Numbered from the stretch's first letter, positions 15,297 through 23,970 are shown. The stretch is 64,000 bases of DNA from Alloboseaceae bacterium BT-24-1 (GCA_025846845.1 JAOYTL010000015.1:62001-126000), one strand, 5' to 3'. Notes: generated from the letters alone by a model not told the origin. Translations and numbers: made by a program.

Positions 15297-16145
15297 ATGT
15301 CACAGGTCGCGGTTTTCGAGACGGTCAAGGCGATGCGCGAGGCCGTCGCGTCCTGGCGCGCTGCCGGCGAGAAGGTCGCGCTGGTGCCGACCATGGGCGC
15401 GCTGCACGAGGGCCATATCGCCCTGGTGACCGAGGCGCAGAAGCACGCCCGCCACGTCATCGTCTCGATCTTCGTCAACCCGACGCAGTTCGCCCCGCAT
15501 GAGGACTTCAAGAAATACCCGCGCACCTTCGACAGCGATCGCGCCCAGCTCGAAGCGGTCGGTGCCGATGCGATCTTCTTTCCCTCCGTCGAGGAGATGT
15601 ATCCACCCGGCTTCGCCAGCCGCGTGCTGCTGCTCGGCCCGGCTGCCGTTGGGCTGGACGACCGTTTCCGCCCGACGCATTTCGAAGGCGTGGCAACGGT
15701 TTGCTGCAAGCTCTTCACGCAGTCGCAGGCCGATTTTGCCGTCTTCGGCGAGAAGGACTACCAGCAGCTCAAGGTGGTGACGCGGATGGCCCGCGACCTC
15801 GACCTCGGCATCAAGATCGTGCCGCTCGCGACCTTCCGCGAGGCCGACGGCCTCGCCATGTCCTCGCGCAACCGCTACCTCTCGACCGAGGAGCGCGCGC
15901 TCGCTCCGACCCTGCACAGGGTCATGCAGAGCCTCGCCGCTCGCATCCGCAACGACGACCCGCTGTTCCAGGCAGTCGCGGACGCCCAGACCGAGATCAT
16001 CACCGCCGGCTTCGAGCTCGACTATCTCGAAGCCCGCCATGCCGAGACGCTCGCACCGGCGACCTCGCTCGCCGACGGCCCGATCCGCCTGCTGATCGCA
16101 GCGCGGATCGGCGGAACGCGGCTGATCGACAATATCGGGGTATAG
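15297..16145 (+). CDS. panC: Pantothenate synthetase (pantoate-beta-alanine ligase)
   Basis: Condenses D-pantoate with beta-alanine using ATP in the last step of vitamin B5 (CoA precursor) synthesis. 282 residues, the family's usual length. Visible motifs: V-P-T-M-G-A-L-H-E-G-H (nucleotide-binding HxGH), F-V-N-P-T-Q-F, F-G-E-K-D-Y-Q-Q-L, and the K-M-S-K-S equivalent M-S-S-R-N-R-Y-L. Start ATG at 15297 with GGAGGAG just upstream. No panB or panD nearby. The secreted-protein gene follows 9 bases later. Confidence 0.96.
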   Translation: MSQVAVFETVKAMREAVASWRAAGEKVALVPTMGALHEGHIALVTEAQKHARHVIVSIFVNPTQFAPHEDFKKYPRTFDSDRAQLEAVGADAIFFPSVEEMYPPGFASRVLLLGPAAVGLDDRFRPTHFEGVATVCCKLFTQSQADFAVFGEKDYQQLKVVTRMARDLDLGIKIVPLATFREADGLAMSSRNRYLSTEERALAPTLHRVMQSLAARIRNDDPLFQAVADAQTEIITAGFELDYLEARHAETLAPATSLADGPIRLLIAARIGGTRLIDNIGV

Positions 16146-16154
16146 GCCCCGCAA

Positions 16155-16778
16155 ATGTCCCGGGTGCGATCAACGCCGGCTTTGCTCAGGTTCTTGCTGA
16201 GCACGATTCTGGCTGCGGTGCTCGGCCTCGGATCAGCGAGCCCCGCCCATGCGAAGGCAGTGCTACTTCGCATCGACAAGCCTCTGCCGGTCGAATTGAA
16301 GGACCGCGTAACCGAGCTTCTAAAAAAGATCCGCCCCGCCGACTGGGAACAGGCCGTGGCAGAAAGCAAGGTCGCCTGGCACGCGTCGTGGCGCGATGTC
16401 GTGCTTCTTCGGGTCGAGGTTGGATGCGGTCAACGGCAATGCATGACACTCATCGGGCGTCTGACCGATCAGGCGATCAACCTTGAGCTGACGATATTGG
16501 CTGATGATATGGTCTGGATGCTCGACGTGTTCTTCGACCTTTGGGGTTCCAGCTCCGCGCCACCGTGGATCTTCAAGACAGAGGGAGACGCGGGACTAGT
16601 TGCTATCTCGCGGCAAGAAGGCTGGGTCGTCTCCGCCTGCAGCAATTGTACGAGCTGGAGCAGCCGCGAACCGGATCAAATCATGCCGCCCGAACCGAGA
16701 CCGGCTGCACCAGCTATATCACCCCCTAAAAGCTTCAAGGAATTCTCGCAGGACTTGGAGACCCTAAGGACGCGATAA
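16155..16778 (+). CDS. Secreted protein of unknown function
   Basis: A 207-residue protein with a clear Sec signal peptide (positive start, hydrophobic about 10-25, cleavage near A-H-A-K-A). The mature part has four or five Cys, including C-G-Q-R-Q-C and C-S-N-C, likely disulfides in the periplasm, and a Pro-rich C-terminal stretch. No family recognised; weak resemblance to invasion-associated locus B-like proteins is not enough to call. Base use is somewhat less GC-rich than neighbours. It follows panC by 9 bases and its stop overlaps the next start (TAATG). Confidence 0.6.
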   Translation: MSRVRSTPALLRFLLSTILAAVLGLGSASPAHAKAVLLRIDKPLPVELKDRVTELLKKIRPADWEQAVAESKVAWHASWRDVVLLRVEVGCGQRQCMTLIGRLTDQAINLELTILADDMVWMLDVFFDLWGSSSAPPWIFKTEGDAGLVAISRQEGWVVSACSNCTSWSSREPDQIMPPEPRPAAPAISPPKSFKEFSQDLETLRTR

Positions 16779-17314
16779 TGTCCAGCGATGCCCTCATGAA
16801 CCGCAAGACGACCTTCACCCTCGACGAGCTCGACCTTCGCCGCGCGGTCCGCCTGCACGCTTTCAGCGCGATCCGCGAGACGCGCACGCTCATCCGCATG
16901 GCGGTGCTCTGGGCCATCGCGATGGCGGCCTTCATTGGTTTCTTCTCCGCCGCCGGAATGCCGTGGCCCGAATTGCGCGGCCACCTCCCGGCGATCGCGC
17001 TCATCATCACCGCGACCATCCTCGGAACCAGCCTCGGCATACCACTCGCCCTCAGCCCGCTCATCATCCGCCGTCGCTTCAAGCAGGAAAAGCTGATCCG
17101 CCAGCCCGTCTCTGCCGGCTGGGACGAGGAGGCCTATGAGGCCGAGCAGCCGGGCGTGCGCAACCACATCCCGTGGCGCGACTACATGAAGATCCGCGAG
17201 GACCGGCACCTCTTCCTGTTCTTCCTGTCGGACTACAACTACCAGATCCTGCCGAAGCGCGTGCTGACGCGCGAGCAGATCGAGGACCTGCAACGGATAC
17301 TCGCTACGGCCTGA
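16778..17314 (+). CDS. YcxB-like membrane protein
   Basis: A 178-residue protein with two membrane segments (about 42-62 and 72-95) followed by a cytoplasmic domain resembling the YcxB-like C-terminal domain: I-P-W-R-D-Y-M-K-I-R-E-D-R, a hydrophobic strand, then Y-Q-I-L-P-K-R, ending in an acidic helix. Function unknown across the family. The ATG overlaps the upstream stop by one base (TAATG), linking it to the secreted protein gene. Confidence 0.7.
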   Translation: MSSDALMNRKTTFTLDELDLRRAVRLHAFSAIRETRTLIRMAVLWAIAMAAFIGFFSAAGMPWPELRGHLPAIALIITATILGTSLGIPLALSPLIIRRRFKQEKLIRQPVSAGWDEEAYEAEQPGVRNHIPWRDYMKIREDRHLFLFFLSDYNYQILPKRVLTREQIEDLQRILATA

Positions 17315-17398
17315 ACCGGCCTCGCCAGCCGCTGCCGGCGACAGCGACCAAGTTCGCCGCGGTCGCGCACGGGTCGCATTCGAGGTATCTGGGAAGGC

Positions 17399-17851
17399 AT
17401 GAGCGCTGCCTGCCTGAGCTGTGAGATTGTTTCTGGACGAAAGGCCGTCCTCGGCGGCGCGATCTGCGAAACCGGGCATTTCCACGCCCATCAGGACGTC
17501 GCCTATCCCATCCCCGCGCTCGTGATCGTCGCATCGAAGCGGCATTTCCGGTCGCTGCTGGACATGAACGCGGCGGAGACGCTCGAATTCCTGCCGCTTG
17601 TCCAGAAGATCAGGCGCGCCCAAGCGCAGATCGGGATCGAGTTCGTCTATTATTTCTACAATGAGGATACCAAGCACCACTTCAACTTCTGGATGGTGCC
17701 TCGCTATCCGTGGATGGCCTCATTCGGAAAGTCCGTTGAAGCCGTGCGCCCCGCGCTGCTGCATGCACGTGACACAATGAACTCCGAGCAGGAGTTGGCA
17801 GTTGTGACGCAAGCAGCCGCAAAGCTGCGAGAAGCCTTGAGGAGCCGCTAA
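17399..17851 (+). CDS. HIT-fold protein with a degenerate histidine triad
   Basis: A 150-residue HIT-superfamily protein starting with C-L-S-C-E-I, as in diadenosine tetraphosphate hydrolase-like proteins. The canonical H-x-H-x-H-x-x-P-R is replaced by H-F-N-F-W-M-V-P-R near residue 98: the first His is kept, the catalytic middle His is Asn and the third is Trp. The fold is probably kept but the usual hydrolase chemistry is lost or altered; nucleotide binding is possible. Lone gene, 84 bases after the YcxB-like gene. Confidence 0.75.
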   Translation: MSAACLSCEIVSGRKAVLGGAICETGHFHAHQDVAYPIPALVIVASKRHFRSLLDMNAAETLEFLPLVQKIRRAQAQIGIEFVYYFYNEDTKHHFNFWMVPRYPWMASFGKSVEAVRPALLHARDTMNSEQELAVVTQAAAKLREALRSR

Positions 17852-17889
17852 AGGGTCGGGAGCGCCTCCAAGAAACGTGGAAGCGGCCC

Positions 17890-18327
17890 TTACAGCAGCC
17901 CCAGCTCCGCCAGCTCGCGCCGCATCTGCTCGGGCATGATGCCGAGATCGCCGCTACGCTCGGAGATGTCGCGCGGCGCGTCCTTGTCCTGCAGATAGCG
18001 CCAGCCTTGGAACGGCCGGAACGGCCGCGGCTCGACCGGCACCACCACCGGCTCCATCACCAGATGGCAGCGGCCGATGCCCTCGCCGTCGGTGAATGGG
18101 CGGATGTCGATCAGGCGCTGGCGCGCCGAGACTTGACCCTTGATCACCCAGTAGAGCGAACCGCCGGTGACGATCTCCTCGACCCGCTTCGGCACCATGC
18201 GGGTGGTGTGCAACTGCTCAGCCGGCTCGCCGCGGGCACGGCGCTGCGCCTGCCGCTCGGCGATCCACTGTTCGAGATCACTGATCGATTCGGCGCCGAC
18301 GCAGAGCTTGAGGATATGGAGCGGCAT
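17890..18327 (-). CDS. DUF1489 family protein
   Basis: A 145-residue conserved protein of alphaproteobacteria starting M-P-L-H-I-L-K-L-C-V-G. The family signature G-S-L-Y-W-V-I-K-G, R-Q-x-L-x-D-I-R-P and G-W-R-Y-L near the C-terminus is visible. Function unknown. The start at 18327 matches the family N-terminus; an upstream in-frame Met is unlikely. It ends 38 bases from the HIT-like gene on the opposite strand (convergent). Confidence 0.88.
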   Translation of the reverse strand: MPLHILKLCVGAESISDLEQWIAERQAQRRARGEPAEQLHTTRMVPKRVEEIVTGGSLYWVIKGQVSARQRLIDIRPFTDGEGIGRCHLVMEPVVVPVEPRPFRPFQGWRYLQDKDAPRDISERSGDLGIMPEQMRRELAELGLL

Positions 18328-18478
18328 GGCGGGCAACCTAATCCTCGCAGGCGCCCCTCGCCAGAGCCTGCGGCCTTTCTCCACAACCGCGCCGCGCGGG
18401 GGTGGCCAGCAAAAGCGCGGTCATGACGGCGCCGCGCTCGCAGGCTACTAAGGCTGCCGACCCGAACGGAGACACGAC

Positions 18479-19258
18479 ATGCGCGGACTGCAAGGCAAGG
18501 CCATTCTCGTCACCGGTTCCTCGACCGGCATTGGCTACGCCATGGCCGAACGCCTGATCGCCGAGGGAGCCAAGGTGCTGGTCCATGGCCGCGAGCAGAA
18601 CGAGGTCGACACCGCCTGCCACAAGCTCGGCGCCGCGGCTTCCGGCGCGATCGGCGATCTCGCCGAGCCGGCGACGGCCCAGGCGCTGGTCGATGCGGCG
18701 CGCAAGGCCTTCGGCCGCATCGACGGCCTCGTCAACAATGCCGGCATCTATCCGCGCGGCGTGCTGGCTGAGACCACCGCCGCCTTCTTCGACCACATGA
18801 TCGCGATCAACACCCGCGCGCCGCTGCTCTGCGCCGAGGCGGCGATCCGCGCCTTCCGCCTGCAGAAATCCGGCGGCTCGATCCTCACCGTCGGCTCGAT
18901 CAACGCATATTGCGGCAATTCCAACCTCACCGTCTATTCGATGTCGAAGGGCGCGCTGATGACGATGACGCGCAACCTCGCAAACACACTCGGGCGCGAG
19001 CACATCCGGGTCAACCAGCTCAATGTCGGCTGGACCTTCACCGCCAACGAAGATGCAACGCAGCAGCGCGAGGGCAAGAAGCCGGGCTGGGAGAAGGAGG
19101 TGCCGCTAGAATTCGCCCCCTTCGGCCAGATCATGCAGCCGGCCGAGATTGCCGCCCACACCGCCTTCTGGCTGTCGGAAGAAAGCGGCCATGTCTCCGG
19201 CCAGATCTACGAGGTCGAGCAGTTTCCGCTGATTGGTCGCGGCCGAGCCGCGGACTAA
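18479..19258 (+). CDS. SDR family NAD(P)-dependent oxidoreductase
   Basis: A 259-residue classical short-chain dehydrogenase. Cofactor motif T-G-S-S-T-G-I-G at 12-19, structural N-N-A-G-I-Y near 82, catalytic Ser in the S-I-N-A-Y segment and Y-S-M-S-K (YxxxK). Substrate unknown; the W-E-K-E-V-P-L-E-F segment after the active site is unusual and may line the pocket. Good RBS (GGAG, 8 bases upstream). Followed by a palindromic repeat, so likely monocistronic. Confidence 0.88.
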   Translation: MRGLQGKAILVTGSSTGIGYAMAERLIAEGAKVLVHGREQNEVDTACHKLGAAASGAIGDLAEPATAQALVDAARKAFGRIDGLVNNAGIYPRGVLAETTAAFFDHMIAINTRAPLLCAEAAIRAFRLQKSGGSILTVGSINAYCGNSNLTVYSMSKGALMTMTRNLANTLGREHIRVNQLNVGWTFTANEDATQQREGKKPGWEKEVPLEFAPFGQIMQPAEIAAHTAFWLSEESGHVSGQIYEVEQFPLIGRGRAAD

Positions 19259-19265
19259 CCTCCGA

Positions 19266-19385
19266 CGTCATTGCGAGGCGCGCAGCGACGAAGCAATCCA
19301 GAGCGTCCGCGCAGTCCCCCTGGATTGCTTCGCGGAGCCTGTACTCGGGCTTGCCGAAGGCAAGACCCGGGTGCTCGCAATGACG
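19266..19385. repeat. REP-like palindromic repeat (CGTCATTGCGAG type)
   Basis: Ends CGTCATTGCGAG (19266-19277) and CTCGCAATGACG (19374-19385) are perfect inverted repeats of 12 bp. Inner arms GAAGCAATCCAG (19290-19301) and CTGGATTGCTTC (19320-19331) also pair. The whole 120-base element folds into a nested hairpin between the SDR and kinase genes. Confidence 0.85.
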
Positions 19386-19401
19386 GAATAGACGACCGAC
19401 G

Positions 19402-20241
19402 ATGCCGACCAATGCCTTTTCGCCCTGGCTGACCCGCTGGAATCTTGAAGTCGCCGGCGAGCCGATCAGGACGCATGCCAGCCAGCTCTTGCCCGTGCTG
19501 CACGATGGCCAGCCGGCCATGCTGAAGCTGCCCGAGGTCGAGGACGAGCGGCGTGGCTATCTGCAGCTCGAATACTGGAATGGCGATGGCGCCGCCCGCC
19601 TCCTCGCCCGCAGCGAGAATGGCGAGGCGATGCTGATCGAGCGCGCCACCGGCAAGCGCTCGCTTTCGGCGATGGCGCGCAGCGGCATGCAAGGCGACGA
19701 TGAGGCGACCGCTATCCTCTGCGAAGCCATCGCCGCCCTGCAGAAGCCGCGTGGCCCCGCCCCATCCGGCATGATCCCGCTGGAAATCTGGTTCAAGGAC
19801 CTGTTCCCGGCAGCGGAAGAGGATGGCGGCATCCTCGCCCGCTCAGCTGCAGCGGCAAGCGAGCTCCTGCCGGCGCAGCGCGAGATCGTGCCGCTCCATG
19901 CCGACCTGCACCATGACAACGTGCTCGATTTCGGCGCGCGCGGCTGGCTCGCCATCGACCCGAAATCGGTGATCGGCGATCGCGCCTTCGAATACACGAT
20001 CCTGTTCTGCGATCCCGATCTCGCCGACCCTAACCCGCCGGTCGCCACCCTGCCCGGCCGCTTCGAGCGCAGGCTCGAGATCGTGCTGGCCAAGTCCGGG
20101 CTGGAGCGCGAGCGCCTGCTGACATGGATCCTGGCCTGGTGCGGCCTCTCGGCCGCCTGGTTCCTCGGCGACGACGATCCGCTGGCGGAGATCAATCTCG
20201 CCGTGGCCGAGCGGGCGATCGTGGCTCTCGACGCGCTTTAA
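19402..20241 (+). CDS. Aminoglycoside/hydroxyurea phosphotransferase family kinase (APH(6)-like)
   Basis: A 279-residue protein with the APH fold. The catalytic loop H-A-D-L-H-H-D-N-V-L and the metal-binding I-D-P-K are present. The N-terminal P-A-M-L-K-L segment matches the nucleotide-binding Lys of the APH_6_hur family, which includes streptomycin 6-kinases. Whether it acts on an antibiotic cannot be told: chromosomal members are often housekeeping kinases. The 3' end shares TTAA with the convergent PLP-enzyme gene. Confidence 0.8.
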   Translation: MPTNAFSPWLTRWNLEVAGEPIRTHASQLLPVLHDGQPAMLKLPEVEDERRGYLQLEYWNGDGAARLLARSENGEAMLIERATGKRSLSAMARSGMQGDDEATAILCEAIAALQKPRGPAPSGMIPLEIWFKDLFPAAEEDGGILARSAAAASELLPAQREIVPLHADLHHDNVLDFGARGWLAIDPKSVIGDRAFEYTILFCDPDLADPNPPVATLPGRFERRLEIVLAKSGLERERLLTWILAWCGLSAAWFLGDDDPLAEINLAVAERAIVALDAL

Positions 20242-21206
20242 TTTCGCATCCAGCCGCTGAATTGATCCGGCAGGACGTTCGCCCCGCAGATCACCGTGGC
20301 CACACGCTTGCCGCGATAGCGCTCGGGGTCTTCCAGCATGGCCGCGATGCCGAGTGCGGCGGACGGCTCGGTGACGAGCGCAGCGTGCCGGTAGAGCAGC
20401 CGCATGCCCTCGACGATGCTGACCTCCTCGACCAGCGGAACATGGTCGGCGACGGCGAGCAGGTCGCCCAGAACCTCCGCAATCGGAAACCGTCCGGCGA
20501 CGCCGTCGGCGATGGTATCGGTGCTTTCGGTGGTCACGACCGATCGGGCTCGCCAGGACAATGCCAGGGCCGGCGCGCCCTTGGGCTGGATGCAGACGAT
20601 CTCCGTCGCCGGTACCAGGGCCTTGAAGACGTGGCCGACGCCGGTGGCCAGCGCACCACCGCCGAGCGCGAGCAGCACCGTATCGATACGCCCTGCCCCT
20701 TCGACCAGTTCGAGCCCGATCGTGGCCGCGCCCTCGCAGGTATCGAGGTTCTCGCTGTCCTCGATCAGGAAGGCCTCGCCACCGGCAGCGATCTCGCGGG
20801 CGCGCTCGCGGGCAGTCTCGATGTCGCCGTCGACCAGCTCGATCGCTCCGCCCATCCGGCGAATGCGCTCGATCTTGCCGGAATTTGCGCCCTTCCCCGC
20901 GATCACCATGACCTCGATGCCGCGCGCCCGGCCGCTATAGGCGAGCGCGTGGCCGAGATTGCCGGCGCTGGCGCAAACCGCGGCCTTGGGACCGGAACTC
21001 CGAGCGAGCCGCGCCATCGCGACCTCGGTCCCGCGCCCCTTGAAGCAGCCGATCGGGTTCGCGGTCTCGAGCTTGATGACGAGCTCGCAGTCCAGCAGCT
21101 TTCCGAGCGTCGGAGAGAGGAACTGCGGTGTGTCCCGAAACCACGGCGCGATCTCGCCCCGCGCCTGCCGGATGCGGTCAAGATCGAGCCTGGTGTTCGG
21201 CTGCAT
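20238..21206 (-). CDS. Threonine/serine dehydratase-like PLP enzyme (fold type II)
   Basis: A 322-residue PLP-dependent lyase. The Schiff-base Lys lies in G-C-F-K-G-R-G (near residue 55), the substrate loop is A-S-A-G-N-L-G-H, and the phosphate-binding G-G-G-A-L is near residue 190. This is the threonine dehydratase/serine racemase group, without an ACT domain. The loop S-A-G-N-L-G-H rather than S-S-G-N-H-G-Q suggests an unusual substrate. Divergent from an XRE-cupin regulator with a double operator between them, so it is probably that regulator's target. Confidence 0.85.
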   Translation of the reverse strand: MQPNTRLDLDRIRQARGEIAPWFRDTPQFLSPTLGKLLDCELVIKLETANPIGCFKGRGTEVAMARLARSSGPKAAVCASAGNLGHALAYSGRARGIEVMVIAGKGANSGKIERIRRMGGAIELVDGDIETARERAREIAAGGEAFLIEDSENLDTCEGAATIGLELVEGAGRIDTVLLALGGGALATGVGHVFKALVPATEIVCIQPKGAPALALSWRARSVVTTESTDTIADGVAGRFPIAEVLGDLLAVADHVPLVEEVSIVEGMRLLYRHAALVTEPSAALGIAAMLEDPERYRGKRVATVICGANVLPDQFSGWMRN

Positions 21207-21240
21207 GGGACAAGCCTTCGGCAGGATGATAGGAACGACG

Positions 21241-21283
21241 TGTGCGCTTTAACGCACAAGGCCGCTGTACGCAATAACGCACA
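21241..21283. promoter_or_regulatory. Double operator between the PLP-enzyme gene and the XRE-cupin regulator
   Basis: Two 18-bp dyads, TGTGCGCTTTAACGCACA (21241-21258) and TGTACGCAATAACGCACA (21266-21283), with starts 25 bases apart. Each is TGTRCG...CGCACA; the first is a perfect 6-bp inverted repeat, the second has one mismatch. They sit in the 94-base gap between divergent starts. A dimeric XRE-cupin regulator binding two sites fits well. Confidence 0.75.
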
Positions 21284-21300
21284 GACTGGAGAGCGCCTGC

Positions 21301-21882
21301 ATGAAGCCCGTCGACCCCGTCGAGACACCGAAGCTGCTGAAGTCGATCCGGAGCGAGCGCGGCTGGAGCCTCGATCAGACAGCGGCACGCACCGGCGTCA
21401 GCAAGGCGATGCTGGGCCAGATCGAGCGGGGCGAATCCGCGCCGACGATCGCGACCCTCTGGAAGATCGCCACTGGCCTGGGAGTTCCCATGACTGCGCT
21501 GCTGGAGGCCGATGGCGGGAGCGGCGATGTCCTGCTCCTGCGCGACGCCGCGGACTTACGCGTGCGCCCGTCGCCGGAAGGCATGCAGCGGGCTCTCGTC
21601 TTTCCATACGAGGCTCGGTTCGGCTTCGAGCTCTACGAACTCACCTTCGCGCCCGGCTTCGAGAGCATATCGGAGCCGCACGACGTCGGGGTCGTCGAGC
21701 ACATCACTGTCCAGCACGGCAAGGTCGAACTGCTGGTCGAGGAGGAGTGGCGGCCGCTCAGGCAAGGCCAATCGATGCGTTTTCCCGCCGACCGCCGGCA
21801 CGGCTATCGCAACCAGACGCGCGAAGAGGCCGTGGTCATGGACCTGATCCACTACCGCTTCGCGCCGAGCCCTAAGCCCTGA
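21301..21882 (+). CDS. XRE family regulator with C-terminal cupin domain
   Basis: A 193-residue transcription factor. HTH_3/XRE domain about 12-70 (G-W-S-L-D-Q-T-A-A-R-T-G-V-S, I-E-R-G-E-S-A-P-T-I) and a cupin domain about 110-185 that usually senses a small amino-acid-derived ligand (S-E-P-H-D-V-G-V-V-E-H, then R-H-G-Y-R-N). It resembles regulators of amino-acid or polyamine catabolism such as PuuR-like proteins. The RBS GGAGAG is well placed. It is divergent from the PLP enzyme and likely autoregulated through the two dyads. The ligand may be the PLP enzyme's substrate or product. Confidence 0.88.
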   Translation: MKPVDPVETPKLLKSIRSERGWSLDQTAARTGVSKAMLGQIERGESAPTIATLWKIATGLGVPMTALLEADGGSGDVLLLRDAADLRVRPSPEGMQRALVFPYEARFGFELYELTFAPGFESISEPHDVGVVEHITVQHGKVELLVEEEWRPLRQGQSMRFPADRRHGYRNQTREEAVVMDLIHYRFAPSPKP

Positions 21883-21897
21883 GCCAGGCTAGGTGTC

Positions 21898-23883
21898 TCA
21901 CTCCCCGAGCACCACCACCTTCGCGCCCTCGGCCACCTGCGCGCCCGGCTCCGCGCCGAGCTCGGTGACGGTGCCGTCGCGCGGGGCGGTCAACACATGC
22001 TCCATCTTCATGGCTTCGACGATGGCGAGGCGCTGGCCCTTCACCACCGCCTCGCCGGCCGTGACGAAGAGCGCGATCAGCTTGCCGTGCATCGGCGCCT
22101 TGATCACGCCGCCCGCGCCGGCGACCGCGTCGAGATCGACGCTGAACGGGTCGAACAGCGCGACGGAGGTCTGCCGGCCGCGATGCAAAGCGAGATAGGT
22201 TCCGGCCTCGGCCCGGGCCAGCGTCACCTCATGCTCACCCTCATCAAGCGGATGGCCCGGCAGCGAAACGCGGGCATCCTCGCCATTCCACTCGATCCTG
22301 GCCTCGATCCGCTCGCCATCGACCAGCAGCGGCAGGCCGAGCGCCGGGCGCGGCATCAGCGAGAAGGCATCGGTGTCGAGCCAGGGCGACTTGCCTTCAT
22401 CGGCGGTGCGCTCGACCGCGAGACGGAAGAGCGCCTCCTGGCGCTCCTCCTCGAGCTGCAAGGCCGCCGCCGCGACCGCCGCGGCATCGAGTGGCTGCGG
22501 CTCGGCCCCGAGCGCTTCGATGTTGCGCTCGATGAAGCCGGTATCGAACGGCCCCTTCCGGAAGCCCTCGGCTTCGGCGAGCTTCTTCAGGAAAGCGAGA
22601 TTGGTGCGGGGGCCGGCGACGATGGTCTCGCCGAGCGCGAAGGCGAGATGGTCGAGCGCCTCGTCGCGGGTGCGGCCATGGGCGATCACCTTGGCGATCA
22701 TCGGGTCGTAATACGGCGTCACCGAATCGCCGGCCTCGACGCCGGTATCGATGCGGATGTCCTCGCTCTGCGGGAACTGCAGCGCCCAGAGCTTGCCGGT
22801 CGAGGGCAGGAAGCCTTTCTCCGGATCTTCGGCATAGAGCCGCGCCTCCACGGCATGGCCCTCGGCGCGGACGTCACCTTGCGTGAAGCCGAGTGGCTCG
22901 CCGGCGGCGACCTTGAGCTGGAGCTCGACGAGATCGAGCCCGGTGATCGCCTCGGTGACGGGATGCTCGACCTGGAGACGGGTGTTCATCTCCATGAAGT
23001 AGAAGCGGTCGGCGCGCAGGCCGTCGCGCCCGTCGGCGATGAATTCGACCGTGCCGGCCCCGACATAGCCGACCGCCTTGGCGGCTTCCGTCGCCGCCTT
23101 GCCCATGGCGGCGCGCACCTCGGGCGTCATGCCCGGCGCCGGCGCCTCCTCGATCACCTTCTGGTGGCGACGCTGCAGCGAGCAGTCGCGTTCGTAGAGG
23201 TGGACGACATTGCCATGGCTGTCGCCGAACACCTGGATTTCGACATGGCGCGGCGAGAGCACGTATTTCTCGACCAGCGCGCGCGCGTCGCCGAAGGCGT
23301 TCTTGCCCTCGCGCTGGGCGCTGGAGAGCGCGTCGGCGAAATCCTCGGGACGGTCAACCTTCTTCATGCCCTTGCCGCCGCCACCGGCGACCGCCTTGAT
23401 CAGCACGGGATAGCCGATACGCTCGGCCTCCTTGGCCAGGAAATCCACATCCTGCTCGGCGCCGTGATAGCCCGGCACGACCGGGACATTGGCTTTCTCG
23501 ACCAGCGCCTTGGCGGCGTCCTTCAGGCCCATCGCGCTGATGGCGGAGGCTGGCGGGCCGACGAAGACGATGCCGGCTGCGGCGCAGGCTTCGGCGAACG
23601 CGACATTCTCGGAGAGGAAGCCATAGCCCGGATGAATGCAGGCCGCGCCGGCCTGCTTGGCGACGGCGAGGATCTTGTTGGCGTCGAGATAGCTCTCGTT
23701 CGCCGGCGCCGGGCCGATCCGATAGGCCTCGTCCGCCATCTCGACGAACAGCGCCTCGGCATCCGCGTCCGAATAGACCGCGATGGTGCGCAGGCCGAGC
23801 CGCTTGGCGGTGCGGATCACCCGGCAGGCAATCTCGCCGCGATTGGCGATCAGGATGGAGGGCAGTTTGGCGGCAATCGACAT
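21898..23883 (-). CDS. mccA: Methylcrotonyl-CoA carboxylase, biotin-carboxylase (alpha) subunit
   Basis: ATP-dependent carboxylation of biotin, then transfer to 3-methylcrotonyl-CoA with the beta subunit, in leucine breakdown. 661 residues: biotin carboxylase N-domain (I-A-N-R-G-E-I-A-C-R), ATP-grasp loop G-G-G-G-K-G-M, R-H-Q-K-V-I-E-E-A-P-A-P-G and a C-terminal biotinyl domain with E-A-M-K-M-E-H. The R-R-H-Q-K-x-I-E-E-A-P-A-P-G form is typical of MccA, while propionyl-CoA carboxylases have R-R-N-Q-K. The matching beta subunit is 12.7 kb away. A hairpin lies directly before its start codon. Confidence 0.87.
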   Translation of the reverse strand: MSIAAKLPSILIANRGEIACRVIRTAKRLGLRTIAVYSDADAEALFVEMADEAYRIGPAPANESYLDANKILAVAKQAGAACIHPGYGFLSENVAFAEACAAAGIVFVGPPASAISAMGLKDAAKALVEKANVPVVPGYHGAEQDVDFLAKEAERIGYPVLIKAVAGGGGKGMKKVDRPEDFADALSSAQREGKNAFGDARALVEKYVLSPRHVEIQVFGDSHGNVVHLYERDCSLQRRHQKVIEEAPAPGMTPEVRAAMGKAATEAAKAVGYVGAGTVEFIADGRDGLRADRFYFMEMNTRLQVEHPVTEAITGLDLVELQLKVAAGEPLGFTQGDVRAEGHAVEARLYAEDPEKGFLPSTGKLWALQFPQSEDIRIDTGVEAGDSVTPYYDPMIAKVIAHGRTRDEALDHLAFALGETIVAGPRTNLAFLKKLAEAEGFRKGPFDTGFIERNIEALGAEPQPLDAAAVAAAALQLEEERQEALFRLAVERTADEGKSPWLDTDAFSLMPRPALGLPLLVDGERIEARIEWNGEDARVSLPGHPLDEGEHEVTLARAEAGTYLALHRGRQTSVALFDPFSVDLDAVAGAGGVIKAPMHGKLIALFVTAGEAVVKGQRLAIVEAMKMEHVLTAPRDGTVTELGAEPGAQVAEGAKVVVLGE

Positions 23884-23907
23884 GGGGCATCCTCGAACCG
23901 ATGCCCC
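23881..23907 (-). promoter_or_regulatory. Hairpin enclosing the mccA ribosome-binding site
   Basis: On the minus strand GGGGCAT (23907-23901), a 10-base loop CGGTTCGAGG, then ATGCCCC (23890-23884), directly followed by the ATG start. The GAGG that must act as Shine-Dalgarno sequence lies in the loop. A 7-bp perfect stem abutting the start codon could limit initiation. Structure is seen; a regulatory role is inference. Confidence 0.45.
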
Positions 23908-23970
23908 GTTATAGCCCAGCCTAGCCCCATGTCTGCGCCTTGTTGCGCAGGCCGGGATGGGCGCGGCGCC

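Noticed and set aside
19402..20241. Calling the APH-like kinase an antibiotic-resistance gene
   Set aside because: The fold is clear but chromosomal members often lack drug activity; no mobile context.
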